Origin: Streptomonospora nanhaiensis
GTDB taxonomy: Bacteria; Actinomycetota; Actinomycetes; Streptosporangiales; Streptosporangiaceae
Direction of reading: 5' to 3'
NCBI RefSeq assembly: GCF_026642255.1
Contig: NZ_CP113264.1
Location: 1,674,001-1,738,000, forward strand
DNA length: 64,000 nucleotides
Below the pieces are notes generated by a model. It ran no database searches and had not been told where the DNA came from. It worked only from the letters and a program-made list of their open reading frames with translations. Both the position numbers and the translations under genes were made by a program. Below are positions 6,801 to 15,641 of this stretch, one piece after another (position 1 is the first letter of the stretch; the number at the start of each line of letters is the position of its first letter).

Positions 6801-9521
6801 GTGCAGTCCTACCCGAATCACTGGGAAGCCGACGTCGTCCTGACCGACGGAGGCACCGCGCACCTGCGCCCCATCACCCCTGAAGACGCCGACCTGCTGC
6901 GCGAGTTCCACGCACGCCTCTCCCCGGAGACGATCTACTACCGGTTCTTCGCGCCCTACCCCAAGCTCTCCGACCGCGATGTGAAACGGTTCACGACGGT
7001 CGACTACGAGGACCGCGTGGCCCTGGTCGCCACCATCTCCGACTCCCTGGTCTCCGTGGTGCGCTACGACAAGGTCGCGCCCGAGGAGGCCGAGGTCGCC
7101 TTCGTCGTGGAGGACGGCCACCAGGGCCGCGGCCTGGCGTCGGTGCTGTTGGAGCACATCGGCGCGGCCGCGCGCGAACGGGGGGTGCGCCGCTTCATCG
7201 CCGACGTGCTGCCCGAGAACCGGCGGATGATCAACGTCTTCCGCGAAGCCGGGTACACCGCCCAGCAGACCTTCGACGAGGGGGTCATCCGCCTCACGCT
7301 GGACCTCCAGCCCACGGACGACTCCACCGAGGTCATGCGGGCCCGCGAGCAGCGCGCGGAGTCGCGCTCCATCGCCCGGCTCCTCTTCCCCGACTCGGTC
7401 GCCGTCATCGGCGCGAGCCGGACCGCCCACACCATCGGCCAGACGGCCCTGCGCAACCTCCTCGGAGGCGAGTTCCAGGGGCCCGTCTACCCGGTGCACC
7501 CCGAGGCCAAGGCCGTCGTGGGCGTGCGCGCCTACCCCTCGGTCCTGGACATCCCCGACCAGGTGGACCTCGCCGTCGTGGCGGTCCGCGCCGACATGGT
7601 CGTCGACGTCGTCGAGCAGTGCGCGGACAAGGGCGTGCTCGGGCTGGTCGTGGTCAGCTCCGGGTTCGGCGAGACCGGACCGGAGGGCCGCGCGCGCCAG
7701 GACGAGCTGGTGCGCACCGCCCGCGCCGCCGGCATGCGCGTCGTCGGCCCCAACTGCCTGGGCATCGCCAACAGCGACCCCCGGGTGTCGCTCAACGCGA
7801 CGCTGTCGCCCGACCTGCCCCCGGTGGGCTCGATCGGCTTCTTCTCCCAGTCCGGCGCCCTGGGACGGGCCATCCTCCAGCGGGTGGCCGAGCGCGGGAT
7901 GGGCCTGTCCACGTTCGTCTCCGCGGGCAACCGCGCCGACGTGTCCGGCAACGACCTCATGCAGTACTGGCAGGAGGACCCCGCCACCGAGGTCGTCCTG
8001 CAGTACCTGGAGTCGCTCGGCAACCCGCGCAAGTTCACACGCCTGGCCCGGCGCCTCGCCAAACAGAAGCCCGTCGTGGCGGTGCGCAGCGGCGGTTCCG
8101 CGCAGACCACCCCCACCGGCCACGCGGCGGGAGGGCTCGCCCTGCCCGACTACGCCGTCACCTCGCTGTTCCAGCAGGCCGGGGTGGTCCGGGTCGACGA
8201 CATCACGCAGATGTTCGACGCCGCCCAGGTGTTCGCCTACCAGCCCCTGCCCAAGGGGCCGCGGGTGGGCGTCATCGGCAACTCCGACTCCCTGGAGCTG
8301 CTGGTCAAGGACGCCGCGATGCGTCAGGGCCTCAAGCCCCACGACCCGGTCAACCTCGGCCCCCAGGCCACCGCCGAGGACTTCGACCTCGCGCTGGAGA
8401 CGGCCCTGGCGGCCGACGACGTGCACTCGGTCGTGGTCGTGTTCATCCCCGCGCTCCACCCCATCTCCGACGACGTCGCGCGGGTCCTCAGAGCGCGCTC
8501 GCTCAACTCCGACAAGCCCATCGTGGCCACATACCTGGGGCGCCAGGGGCTCCCCGAGGAGCTGCGCCACGTCGGCGACAGGGGCGAGACCCTGCGCGGA
8601 TCGGTTCCCTCCTACCCCTCGCCCGAGGACGCGGTCCGCGCCCTGGCCTACGCGACCCGCTACACGCAGTGGCGCAACCGCAAGCCGGGACGCCACCCCG
8701 AGCTGCCCGACATCGACGGTGCCCGTGCCCGCGCGACGCTGGTCCGCGCGCTCAGGAACGCCAAGCCGTCCGCGGACGACGTCGCCTGGTTCGGCGGGGA
8801 GCGCCGCTACGACGAGGAGACGGCGATCTCCGGCGAGGACGCCCGCGACCTGCTGTCCTGCTACGGCATCACCGCCTACCCGGACATCCCGGTGTCCTCG
8901 GCGGAGGGCGCCGTGGTCGCCGCCGGGCACCTCGGCTACCCGGTGGTCGTCAAGGCCGACTCGCCCGACCTGCGGGTCCGTGCGGGGGGCGCGTTCGTCC
9001 GGGCGGACCTGCGCACGCCGGAGGACGTGCGCAGCGCCTTCCTGTCGCTGTACGACCGGTTCGGCGCCGAGGCGGGGCTCGTCGTCCAGCGCATGGCCGC
9101 GCCCGGCGTGCCCACGGTGATCCGCGCGGGGGACAACCAGTCCTTCGGGTCGGTGGTCTCGTTCGGCCTGGCCGACGTGACCGCCGAGCTCCTGGACGAC
9201 CGGGCGTTCCGCCTGGCGCCCCTCACCGACATGGACGCCGCCGACCTCATCCACGCGGTGCGTGCGGCGCCCCTGCTGTTCGGCCTCCCCGCGGGCGCGA
9301 CCTCGCTCGCGGAGCAGCCCGACGTGGAGGCGCTGGAGGAACTCCTCATCCGGGTGTCGCGCCTGGTGGAGGCATTTCCCGAGATCGGCTACGTGGACCT
9401 GGACCCTGTCCTCGTCAACGCCACCGGAGCCCACGTGCTGGGCGCGCGCATGTGGCTGCGGGAGGCGCCCGAGGTACGGCCCGACGCGGGGCCGCGGAGG
9501 CTGCGCGGGGTGACGTTCTGA
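6801..9521 (+). CDS. Pat-type fusion: N-terminal GNAT acetyltransferase plus NDP-forming acyl-CoA synthetase
   Basis: A 906-residue two-part protein. Residues about 20-165 are a GNAT domain with the acetyl-CoA loop HQGRGLASVL (about 106). From about 195 on comes an NDP-forming acyl-CoA synthetase: CoA-binding Rossmann SVAVIGASR, succinyl-CoA-ligase-like FFSQSGALG (about 348), TGHAAG (about 437), and a C-terminal ATP-grasp (about 680-890). Known relatives are protein lysine acetyltransferases that control acyl-CoA synthetases. In Salmonella Pat the GNAT is C-terminal; the order here is the actinomycete one. Start chosen at GTG 6801 because MQSYPNHWEADVV begins the conserved part. A 68-base gap separates it from the next gene, so cotranscription is likely. 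Confidence 0.88.
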   Translation: MQSYPNHWEADVVLTDGGTAHLRPITPEDADLLREFHARLSPETIYYRFFAPYPKLSDRDVKRFTTVDYEDRVALVATISDSLVSVVRYDKVAPEEAEVAFVVEDGHQGRGLASVLLEHIGAAARERGVRRFIADVLPENRRMINVFREAGYTAQQTFDEGVIRLTLDLQPTDDSTEVMRAREQRAESRSIARLLFPDSVAVIGASRTAHTIGQTALRNLLGGEFQGPVYPVHPEAKAVVGVRAYPSVLDIPDQVDLAVVAVRADMVVDVVEQCADKGVLGLVVVSSGFGETGPEGRARQDELVRTARAAGMRVVGPNCLGIANSDPRVSLNATLSPDLPPVGSIGFFSQSGALGRAILQRVAERGMGLSTFVSAGNRADVSGNDLMQYWQEDPATEVVLQYLESLGNPRKFTRLARRLAKQKPVVAVRSGGSAQTTPTGHAAGGLALPDYAVTSLFQQAGVVRVDDITQMFDAAQVFAYQPLPKGPRVGVIGNSDSLELLVKDAAMRQGLKPHDPVNLGPQATAEDFDLALETALAADDVHSVVVVFIPALHPISDDVARVLRARSLNSDKPIVATYLGRQGLPEELRHVGDRGETLRGSVPSYPSPEDAVRALAYATRYTQWRNRKPGRHPELPDIDGARARATLVRALRNAKPSADDVAWFGGERRYDEETAISGEDARDLLSCYGITAYPDIPVSSAEGAVVAAGHLGYPVVVKADSPDLRVRAGGAFVRADLRTPEDVRSAFLSLYDRFGAEAGLVVQRMAAPGVPTVIRAGDNQSFGSVVSFGLADVTAELLDDRAFRLAPLTDMDAADLIHAVRAAPLLFGLPAGATSLAEQPDVEALEELLIRVSRLVEAFPEIGYVDLDPVLVNATGAHVLGARMWLREAPEVRPDAGPRRLRGVTF

Positions 9522-9589
9522 TCAGGGGGTGGTCCGCCCGCTTCTCGGCCCGGTCGCGAAGTGTCACGGGAAAGGGGCAGGATAGGGGT

Positions 9590-10183
9590 ATGAGGAAAAC
9601 ACGTGCCGTGTCCACGGACTGGCGACTGGAGATCGAACGCAGCGGGTACTACCCCGCGCTGGTGATCGACGCCGTCGCCCAGGCCCTGGGCGGCGAGAGC
9701 GCCGAGGCGTTCATCGTGCACCACGAGGCGACCTTCGACCCGGCGATGGAGATGCGGCGGCACATCACCGTGATGCTGCTGACCGCGACCCGGCTCGTGG
9801 TGTGCCACACGGACGAGCACCCGCCGAACGAGACGGAGGGCACCTCGCACGCGTCCACCACGACGGACAGCATCCAGATGGGCAACATCCAGTCGGTCGC
9901 CCTGACCAGGGTGGTGCCCAACCCGGCCCAGTACACCCCGGGCAGCCTGCCGAGCGAACTGGTGCTCAGCGTCAACCTGTCGGTCAACTGGGGCGCCGTC
10001 GCCAACATCGACCTCGAACCGGCCGCCTGCGCCGACGAGACGTGCGAGCTCGACCACGGCTACACCGGCGCGATCACGGCGGAGCCCCTCACACTGCGGG
10101 TGAGCGAGGCCGCCGACGGCGCTGCGGCGGTCTCCGCGATGATGCACTTCGCCGAGGCCCTGTCCACGGCCACCACGCGCTGA
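9590..10183 (+). CDS. DUF5998-like conserved actinobacterial protein
   Basis: A 197-residue soluble protein with no signal peptide or membrane segment. Residues about 8-195 are compact and rich in beta-strand-like stretches. There is an SxQMGNIQSVALTRVV segment near the middle and a CADETCELDHGY patch with two cysteines and a histidine near residue 145. I associate it with the DUF5998 family of actinobacteria, from memory only. It follows the Pat-type gene by 68 bases on the same strand and is closed by a strong hairpin, so the two probably form an operon. The function is unknown. Confidence 0.72.
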   Translation: MRKTRAVSTDWRLEIERSGYYPALVIDAVAQALGGESAEAFIVHHEATFDPAMEMRRHITVMLLTATRLVVCHTDEHPPNETEGTSHASTTTDSIQMGNIQSVALTRVVPNPAQYTPGSLPSELVLSVNLSVNWGAVANIDLEPAACADETCELDHGYTGAITAEPLTLRVSEAADGAAAVSAMMHFAEALSTATTR

Positions 10184-10206
10184 CCCGCAGGGCGGGACGG
10201 GCCGTC

Positions 10207-10247
10207 CTCCCGGGGGCGCGGACCGGCCCGGTCCGCGCCCCCGGGAG
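10207..10247 (+). terminator. Strong hairpin after the DUF5998-like gene
   Basis: A near-continuous perfect inverted repeat with 20-base arms (10207-10226 and 10228-10247) around one central base lies 23 bases past the stop codon. The innermost pairs must open to form the loop. It separates the Pat/DUF5998-like operon from the enoyl-CoA hydratase gene. The rest of the 355-base gap (10184-10538) holds no gene I can see. Confidence 0.82.
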
Positions 10248-10538
10248 TGCGTGCGGGGCCGGGGGCGCCGGTCGGCGACGGCGCAGGGCCGGCTCCGCCG
10301 GTTCGTGTAACACTCCCGCGTCGGGGTGTGACGGGGACTTAACGAACCGGGCGTGACGAAGCGTGGTGCCTCGGCGATCGGTCCGTCTAAGGTGGAGGCG
10401 GATTCGCGCATACCGCCACAAGCGAGACGCGACCGGTCACGAACCGCCTGCGTACGCGCGCCGGGTCCGACAGGTCCGCGCGCGGTTCACCCCCTCTCCG
10501 CGCACGCGGGGATGGACACGGAGAAAGGCCAGCCTGCG

Positions 10539-11360
10539 ATGACGCAGCACCCGTCCCCGATGCCCCCGGACGACGCCCCCCTGGTGCGCCTGTCCGTCGA
10601 CCGCGCCATCGCCACGGTCACCCTCGACTCCCCCGGCAACCGCAACGCGCTCTCCGCGCGGCTGCGCTCCGAACTGTCCGCGGCCCTCGCCGAGGCGGTG
10701 GCCGACGACGGGGTGCGGGGGATCGTGCTCACCGGCACGGGCCCCGTGTTCTGCGCGGGGGCCGACCTGAAGGAGGTCGCGGCGGCGCTCCAGGGAGCCC
10801 CGACCGAACCGGCCCCCGAACTCCCCGAGATCTTCGAGCAGGTCATGGGCGCCCCCAAACCGGTGATCGCCGTCCTCAACGGCGCAGCCCGCGCCGGGGG
10901 GATCGGGCTGGTGGCCGCCGCCGACATCGCGCTCGCCCCCAAGAGCGCCACCTTCGCCTTCACGGAGGTGCGGATCGGCGTGGTCCCCGCCGTCATCTCC
11001 GTGCCGGTGTCCGCGCGCATGCACTCGCGCCAGCTGAGCCGCTACTTCCTCACCGGCGAGCTGTTCGACGCCTCGGCCGCGGCCAAGGCGGGCCTGCTCA
11101 CCCAGGCCGTCCCCGACCGCGACATGGCCCACGCCGTGGACGCGGTCCTCCAGGGGCTGAGGGGGGCGGCCCCGCGCGCGCTGTCCCGCACCAAGGAGCT
11201 CCTGGGGGAGCTCGGCTCGGGAGCGCTGGCCGCACCCGAACGGCGCAAGGAGGCGTTCACGCGGATGGGCGAGCTGTCCGCCGAGTTCTTCTCCGGGGAG
11301 GACGCCGCCGAGGGGCGGGCGGCCTTCTTCGAGAAGCGCGCCCCCCGGTGGGCGCGGTAG
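10539..11360 (+). CDS. Enoyl-CoA hydratase/isomerase (crotonase) family protein
   Basis: A 273-residue cytosolic crotonase-fold enzyme, probably hydrating or isomerising an enoyl-CoA in fatty or branched acid breakdown. The ATG at 10539 has GAGAAAGG ten bases upstream; an in-frame ATG at 10512 lacks such a site. Visible family features are the first oxyanion-hole segment FCAGADLKEV (about residue 72) and the second, RAGGIGLVAAADIALA (about 118). The usual catalytic glutamate region reads EVRIGVVPAVIS, so the glutamate of EVRIG may serve. It has a single promoter region and no beta-oxidation partners nearby; the substrate is unknown. Confidence 0.88.
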   Translation: MTQHPSPMPPDDAPLVRLSVDRAIATVTLDSPGNRNALSARLRSELSAALAEAVADDGVRGIVLTGTGPVFCAGADLKEVAAALQGAPTEPAPELPEIFEQVMGAPKPVIAVLNGAARAGGIGLVAAADIALAPKSATFAFTEVRIGVVPAVISVPVSARMHSRQLSRYFLTGELFDASAAAKAGLLTQAVPDRDMAHAVDAVLQGLRGAAPRALSRTKELLGELGSGALAAPERRKEAFTRMGELSAEFFSGEDAAEGRAAFFEKRAPRWAR

Positions 11361-11475
11361 CGGATGCCCGGGACGGGGGCGGACCCCGGCCGTGAGGCGG
11401 GGCGTCCGGACCGCCGGCCGTCCGGCATGCGCGGGCCGGGTGCGCCCGCTCCCCCCGGCAGGCCACAATGGTCGG

Positions 11476-12129
11476 GTGAGCTACTCCGGAGATACGAGGG
11501 TCGGCGGCCCCGCCGACCTGCGACGACTGACCAACCTGACGATCAGCAAACTCACCGTCGGCCCGATGGACAACAACGCCTACCTGCTGCGTTGCCACTC
11601 CACCGGTGAGGCGGTACTCATCGACGCCGCCGCGGAGCCGGACCGGATCCTGGACATGGTCGGCGAGGGCGGACTCGCGCGGGTGATCACCACCCACCGC
11701 CACCAGGACCACTGGACGGCCCTCGCGGAGGTGGTCGGCCAGACCGGGGCCCGGACGGTGGCCCATCCCGACGACGGGGAGGAGCTCCCGGTGTCGGTGG
11801 ACGAGCCCGTCGTCCACGGGACCCGGGTCCCGGTCGGCGAGAGCTCCCTCACCGTCATCCACCTCCGCGGGCACACGCCCGGGTCGGTCGCCCTGCGCTA
11901 CGACGACCCGGACGGCCGCACCCACCTCTTCACGGGCGACTCGCTCTTCCCGGGCGGCGTCGGCCGCACGTGGTCGGACGAGGACTTCCGCACCCTCTTC
12001 GGGGACGTGGAGGAGCGCGTGTTCGGAGCGCTCGCCGACGACACCTGGGTCTACCCCGGGCACGGCGCCGACACCACCCTGGGCGCCGAGCGGCCCCACC
12101 TCGGGGAGTGGCGCGAACGCGGCTGGTGA
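11476..12129 (+). CDS. MBL-fold metallo-hydrolase, glyoxalase II-like
   Basis: A 217-residue metallo-beta-lactamase-fold hydrolase. The metal ligands are plain: THRHQDHW (HxHxDH, about residue 75), RGHTPGS (about 133), FTGDSLFPGGVGR (about 153) and YPGHG (about 193). The size and motifs resemble hydroxyacylglutathione-hydrolase-like proteins. Actinomycetes lack glutathione, so a mycothiol or other thioester substrate is more likely (inference). The GTG at 11476 is chosen; VSYSGDTRVGG begins a typical short N-terminus. It may be read through from the crotonase gene 115 bases upstream. It is convergent with the CHAT gene. Confidence 0.88.
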   Translation: MSYSGDTRVGGPADLRRLTNLTISKLTVGPMDNNAYLLRCHSTGEAVLIDAAAEPDRILDMVGEGGLARVITTHRHQDHWTALAEVVGQTGARTVAHPDDGEELPVSVDEPVVHGTRVPVGESSLTVIHLRGHTPGSVALRYDDPDGRTHLFTGDSLFPGGVGRTWSDEDFRTLFGDVEERVFGALADDTWVYPGHGADTTLGAERPHLGEWRERGW

Positions 12130-12190
12130 GGGCGCCCCCGCGGCGGAGCGGCGGCCGTCGGCCCCGGGGCGCACTGCCCCGCGGCGCGGC

Positions 12191-14362
12191 TCAGGCGCCG
12201 AAGCAGCAGAAGCCTGCCCGCCCGAGGTGGACGGCCACCGCCTCGGGCGCGGGCACGCCGCCGACCAGGGCGCGGTGGAAGCGGCGCATGGCCTCGCCGG
12301 TCCCGGAGTCGCCCACGGGGACGGGGCTGGCCACGACGGTGCGGGCCCCGGCGGCCAGGAGGACGCCGGCGAACCCCAGCGGAGCGCCCGTCCGTCCCGC
12401 GAAGTCCCTGCCGCTCCAGCAGGTGGACAGGACCACGGTGTCCGGCACACGCGGGAGGGCCGACAGGTCGCAGGCGAGCATCGGACCGTCGGAGAGGCCG
12501 ACGGAGGCCAGCATGGGCGAGCGGTCGGGTACGCGCCCGTGCCCGGCCACGTGCGCCAGGTCGGCCCGCCCGATCCCGGCCAGCACCTCCCCGCGCCTGG
12601 CCCGGTCGCCGGCGAGCACCCGCGCCCCCGGGTAGAGGTCCGCCAGCCGGGAGACCTCGCGGACGGCTCCGCCGGGTTCGGGAGCGGCCACCAGGAGGAC
12701 GCGCCCGGGGCGGGGAGCGCCCGGACCGGGCTCCCGTCGGCGGTCCAGCCAGAAGCGGGCGGTGGGCACCAGGTTCACGGGGCGTCCGCGCAGCGCCGGC
12801 AGCATGCCCCAGGGCGGGTCGCCCAGGAAGGGGTCGCTGGCCACGACCAGCGGCCGGTCCCCGATCAGCGGCAGGGCGGGGCCGAGCAGGGCCCGGGTGG
12901 CGAGGGCGGCCGCCTCGCGCGCCGTCGCGCCGGGCGGGCGGCCGGGGACGAGGAGCGGGTGGACGAACCGGGAGAGGGCCCGCGCCACCCGGGGGAGCGG
13001 GCCCAGGACGCGTGCGTGTACGCGCCCGGCCACCGCGACGAGCACCACCGCGTCCCCCGCGGCCCTGGTGTACCGCAGGAACGCCCTGTCCCCGAGCCGC
13101 TCCAGGAGGGGGCCGGTGACGGGGCGCGGACGGTCGGCGCGCTCCGGGGAGTCCGGATGCGGTGCGGGGGCGGTACGGGGCGGTCGGCTCCGCCGCCGGT
13201 TCCCGGCCTGCCGGGGGAACGGGGCGTCGCCGGGCTCTCCCGCGGCCCGGGCCGCGTGGTGGGCCCGCCAGCGTTCCGACTCCCAGAGGCGGGCCGCCGC
13301 GTCCGCGTCCCGGTCGTGGACCAGTGCCTCGCGGTACCCGTCCGCCAGCGCGGCCGTCCCGGGGGCGTGCGCCAGGGGACCGGGCACGCGCGGCACGGCC
13401 CAGGTGCGGGCCAGCTCGGCCCATTCCACGGCGGCGGACGCGTCCCCGGCGGCCAGGGCGCTCTCCAGCCCCGCCCGCACGACGTGCGGGTCCTCGACCG
13501 GCCCGTCCGACCGGGGCGCGGCAGGCCCGCCCGCCCGGGCCGGCGACGCCGGCGCCCCGTGCCGGGCGGTCGGCGCGCCCCGCGCGGTGACGGCCAGCGG
13601 GACCCTCGCCGCCAGGGCGTTCTCGGCCCGCTCGACGGGTGACAGCGGGCGGTGGCGGGCCTCGCGCAGGGCCCTGTGCTCCAGGCGGGCGGCCAGCCGG
13701 TGCCAGAGCGATCCCCTGCCGAAACCGCGGCGGACGCGGCGGGCCAGCTCCGCCGCGCGGCGGTGGTCGCCCCGCAGGAGCCACAGCTTGGCCTCCACCA
13801 GCAGCGTGCTCGCCGATGACGACCCCCCGCCCGCCCAGGGGCCGTCCGCGAGGACCTCCGCGGCCTCCTCCACCAGCCCCTCGGCCAGCAGCGCCTCCGC
13901 GAGGTCCACGTGCAGGGCCTCCCTCCGGGAGGAGGGCAGGTGCGGGGCGAGCGCGTGGAACGCCGCGATGGCCGCGGAGGCGTCGCCCCGGTAGAGGCTG
14001 AGGCAGCCCAGGTTCTGGCCGGCCACCATGCCCAGCAGGGGCAGCCCCCGCTCCTCGGTGAGGGAGAGGGCTTCGCGCAACTGGTCCTCGGCCCGGTCGA
14101 AGCGGCCGCACAGGATCTGCGCCAGGCCCAGGTTGACGAGGAGCCCGGGAACCACCTGGGCCGCCTCGGACACGGGATGGCCGTCCAGGCGCAGGCGGGT
14201 GTCGGTGAGGAGGTCCACGGTCTCCTCGAACCTGCCGTCCTGGGCGAGCCGGACCCCGTGGGTGACCCGGGAGAGGAGGGAGCCTCCGGAGCGCGACACG
14301 CGGTCGCCGGGCCGGAGCGCGGGAGGGGAGGCGGAGGGGGACGTCGGTGGACCGAGGGACAC
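12191..14362 (-). CDS. TPR-CHAT protein (caspase-like cysteine protease fold)
   Basis: A 723-residue cytosolic protein. Residues about 25-260 form helical repeats of tetratricopeptide type, with recurring patterns such as LVNLGLAQILCGRFDRAEDQLREAL. A poorly conserved middle follows, then a CHAT domain (about 440-720). The putative catalytic pair is clear: His in LAHVAGHG (about 605) and Cys in VVLSTCWSG (about 648). CHAT domains are caspase/separase-like peptidases, usually activated through their repeat region. It starts at a GTG with AAAGG about ten bases upstream. It follows the sigma factor and small protein genes on the same strand after a 236-base gap, and the three look like one system. 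The target is unknown. Confidence 0.88.
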   Translation of the reverse strand: MSLGPPTSPSASPPALRPGDRVSRSGGSLLSRVTHGVRLAQDGRFEETVDLLTDTRLRLDGHPVSEAAQVVPGLLVNLGLAQILCGRFDRAEDQLREALSLTEERGLPLLGMVAGQNLGCLSLYRGDASAAIAAFHALAPHLPSSRREALHVDLAEALLAEGLVEEAAEVLADGPWAGGGSSSASTLLVEAKLWLLRGDHRRAAELARRVRRGFGRGSLWHRLAARLEHRALREARHRPLSPVERAENALAARVPLAVTARGAPTARHGAPASPARAGGPAAPRSDGPVEDPHVVRAGLESALAAGDASAAVEWAELARTWAVPRVPGPLAHAPGTAALADGYREALVHDRDADAAARLWESERWRAHHAARAAGEPGDAPFPRQAGNRRRSRPPRTAPAPHPDSPERADRPRPVTGPLLERLGDRAFLRYTRAAGDAVVLVAVAGRVHARVLGPLPRVARALSRFVHPLLVPGRPPGATAREAAALATRALLGPALPLIGDRPLVVASDPFLGDPPWGMLPALRGRPVNLVPTARFWLDRRREPGPGAPRPGRVLLVAAPEPGGAVREVSRLADLYPGARVLAGDRARRGEVLAGIGRADLAHVAGHGRVPDRSPMLASVGLSDGPMLACDLSALPRVPDTVVLSTCWSGRDFAGRTGAPLGFAGVLLAAGARTVVASPVPVGDSGTGEAMRRFHRALVGGVPAPEAVAVHLGRAGFCCFGA

Positions 14363-14550
14363 GACCGGCTGCCTTTCGCCGAGGGGCGGGCCGGAACCAG
14401 TGATAGCAGGGTCGGAGTCCGCGGGGGAACGGTGTCCGCGCCGCTGTGGACGAACCGGGGGGAGCGAAAACGGACGAAGCGGTGCGGGTGCGGACGAAGG
14501 GGAGCGGGTTCGCGCGCGTCCCCAATCCGGGTTCGGAGCGTCCTGTTCCG

Positions 14551-14602
14551 GGTGGTCGGCTCCGGTCCGTCGTCACGGTGGTCGGCCCCGGCCCGTCGTC
14601 AC
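14551..14602. repeat. 26-bp perfect-register tandem duplication
   Basis: Two abutting 26-base copies (14551-14576 and 14577-14602) differ at only two positions. The second copy covers the stop codon and last codons of the small gene ending at 14599; the first duplicates the same stop codon downstream of it. The repeat lies in the spacer before the CHAT gene and looks like a recent slippage duplication, or a spaced binding site. Confidence 0.85.
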
Positions 14603-15033
14603 ACGGTGAACCAGGCGGTGACCACCGGAGGGCGCCCCGTCCTGAGCAGGGACAGGCTGATCGGCCCCCGTGGCAGCCCGTCCAGGGAGAACCGGCCGTC
14701 CTCGCCCACCGTCGGGCTGGCGGTGGCGCCGGGGCGGCGCACGCGCAGGACGGCGTGCTCGAAGTCCCCGGTGACGAGTCCGGACAGCGAGCGCGTGCGC
14801 CCGTGCGCCCGGACCTGGAGGTCCACGGCCACGCCCCCGTGCTCGAACCGCAGCGCGGCGGTCACGGCGCCGTCCTCCGAGCGTGCCGCCTCGGTGGCCG
14901 GGACCGTGTCCGCGCGGGTCCGTGCCAGGTCCGCCGCGTCGTCCGAGCGGTCGAAGGCCGCCAGGGCGGCGGCCCTCCCGTCCTCCGCGTGCGGGGGCCG
15001 GGAGGCGGGGCCGGTGTCGGGACGGTTCCTCAC
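14599..15033 (-). CDS. Small beta-rich protein linking sigma factor and CHAT genes
   Basis: A 144-residue protein starting at GTG 15033, overlapping the sigma-factor stop codon by 4 bases (GTGA), so it is translationally coupled. The N-terminal 55 residues are Asp/Ala/Arg-rich and probably helical. The last 90 residues alternate short strands and turns. A VGEDGRFSLDGLPRGPISL segment (19 residues) resembles the carboxypeptidase-regulatory/transthyretin-like Ig fold. There is no signal peptide or membrane segment. Its place between a sigma factor and a CHAT protein suggests an adaptor or anti-sigma role (inference). I do not recognise the family. Confidence 0.75.
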   Translation of the reverse strand: MRNRPDTGPASRPPHAEDGRAAALAAFDRSDDAADLARTRADTVPATEAARSEDGAVTAALRFEHGGVAVDLQVRAHGRTRSLSGLVTGDFEHAVLRVRRPGATASPTVGEDGRFSLDGLPRGPISLSLLRTGRPPVVTAWFTV

Positions 15034-15641
15034 GTGGGTTCCTCCAGGAGGCGGCGGAGTCTGCGGTACACGCGGCGCCGCTGGTTCGAGGCAGCCCGGG
15101 GGTTCGCGGGGCCGTCGCCCCCCTCCGGGCGCGCGGTCCGGCCGGCGGGGCCGGGCGGGTCGGCGAGGTAGGCGAGGGCGGCGCGCCGCTCGGCCGGGTC
15201 GGTGAGGCTGCGGATCGCGCGGTGGAGTTCCTCGTCGCGCTCCCCGCGCAGGTACTCCGTCTCGGGGTCCGGCGCCCCGGCGAGCGGGAGGGCCGCCAGG
15301 TCGTGGGGGTCCACGGCGCGGTCGAGGGACCCGGTGCGCCGCTGGCGGGCGCAGGTCCGGTGGGCGACCCGGCGCAGCCAGGCGCGGAGCCGCCCGGGGT
15401 GGCGCAGGCGGGGCAGGTGCTGGTTGAGGGTGAGCCACACCGTCTGCACGGCGTCCTCGCGGTCGGGGCCGGAGAGCCGGTAGGAGCGGGCGATGGCGTT
15501 CACCACCGGCAGGTGGCGGTCCACGATCCCCTCCCAGGCGAGGTGGTCGCCGCGCAGCGCGCGCCGCACCAGGTCGGCGTCCTCCGCCGACCCGTCCGGG
15601 GGCTCGCCCGAGGCGCCCCGCGGGGACCGGTCGGCCGTCAC
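15030..15641 (-). CDS. Sigma-70-family (ECF-like) sigma factor with divergent region 4
   Basis: A 203-residue cytosolic protein. Region 2 is recognisable at about residues 20-105: DADLVRRALRGDHLAWEGIV, then a DREDAVQTVW -10-binding segment and RLRAWLRRVAHRTCARQRR. Region 4 is odd: after SLTDPAERRAALAYLADPP comes a Gly/Pro/Arg-rich insert. The protein ends in NQRRRVYRRLRRLLEE rather than the usual AEIA..GVSVGTVKSR helix-turn-helix. Start placed at GTG 15641, where AGGAGG lies about 13 bases upstream; the frame is open far upstream but that part is low-complexity. First gene of the sigma/small protein/CHAT operon. Confidence 0.82.
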   Translation of the reverse strand: MTADRSPRGASGEPPDGSAEDADLVRRALRGDHLAWEGIVDRHLPVVNAIARSYRLSGPDREDAVQTVWLTLNQHLPRLRHPGRLRAWLRRVAHRTCARQRRTGSLDRAVDPHDLAALPLAGAPDPETEYLRGERDEELHRAIRSLTDPAERRAALAYLADPPGPAGRTARPEGGDGPANPRAASNQRRRVYRRLRRLLEEPT

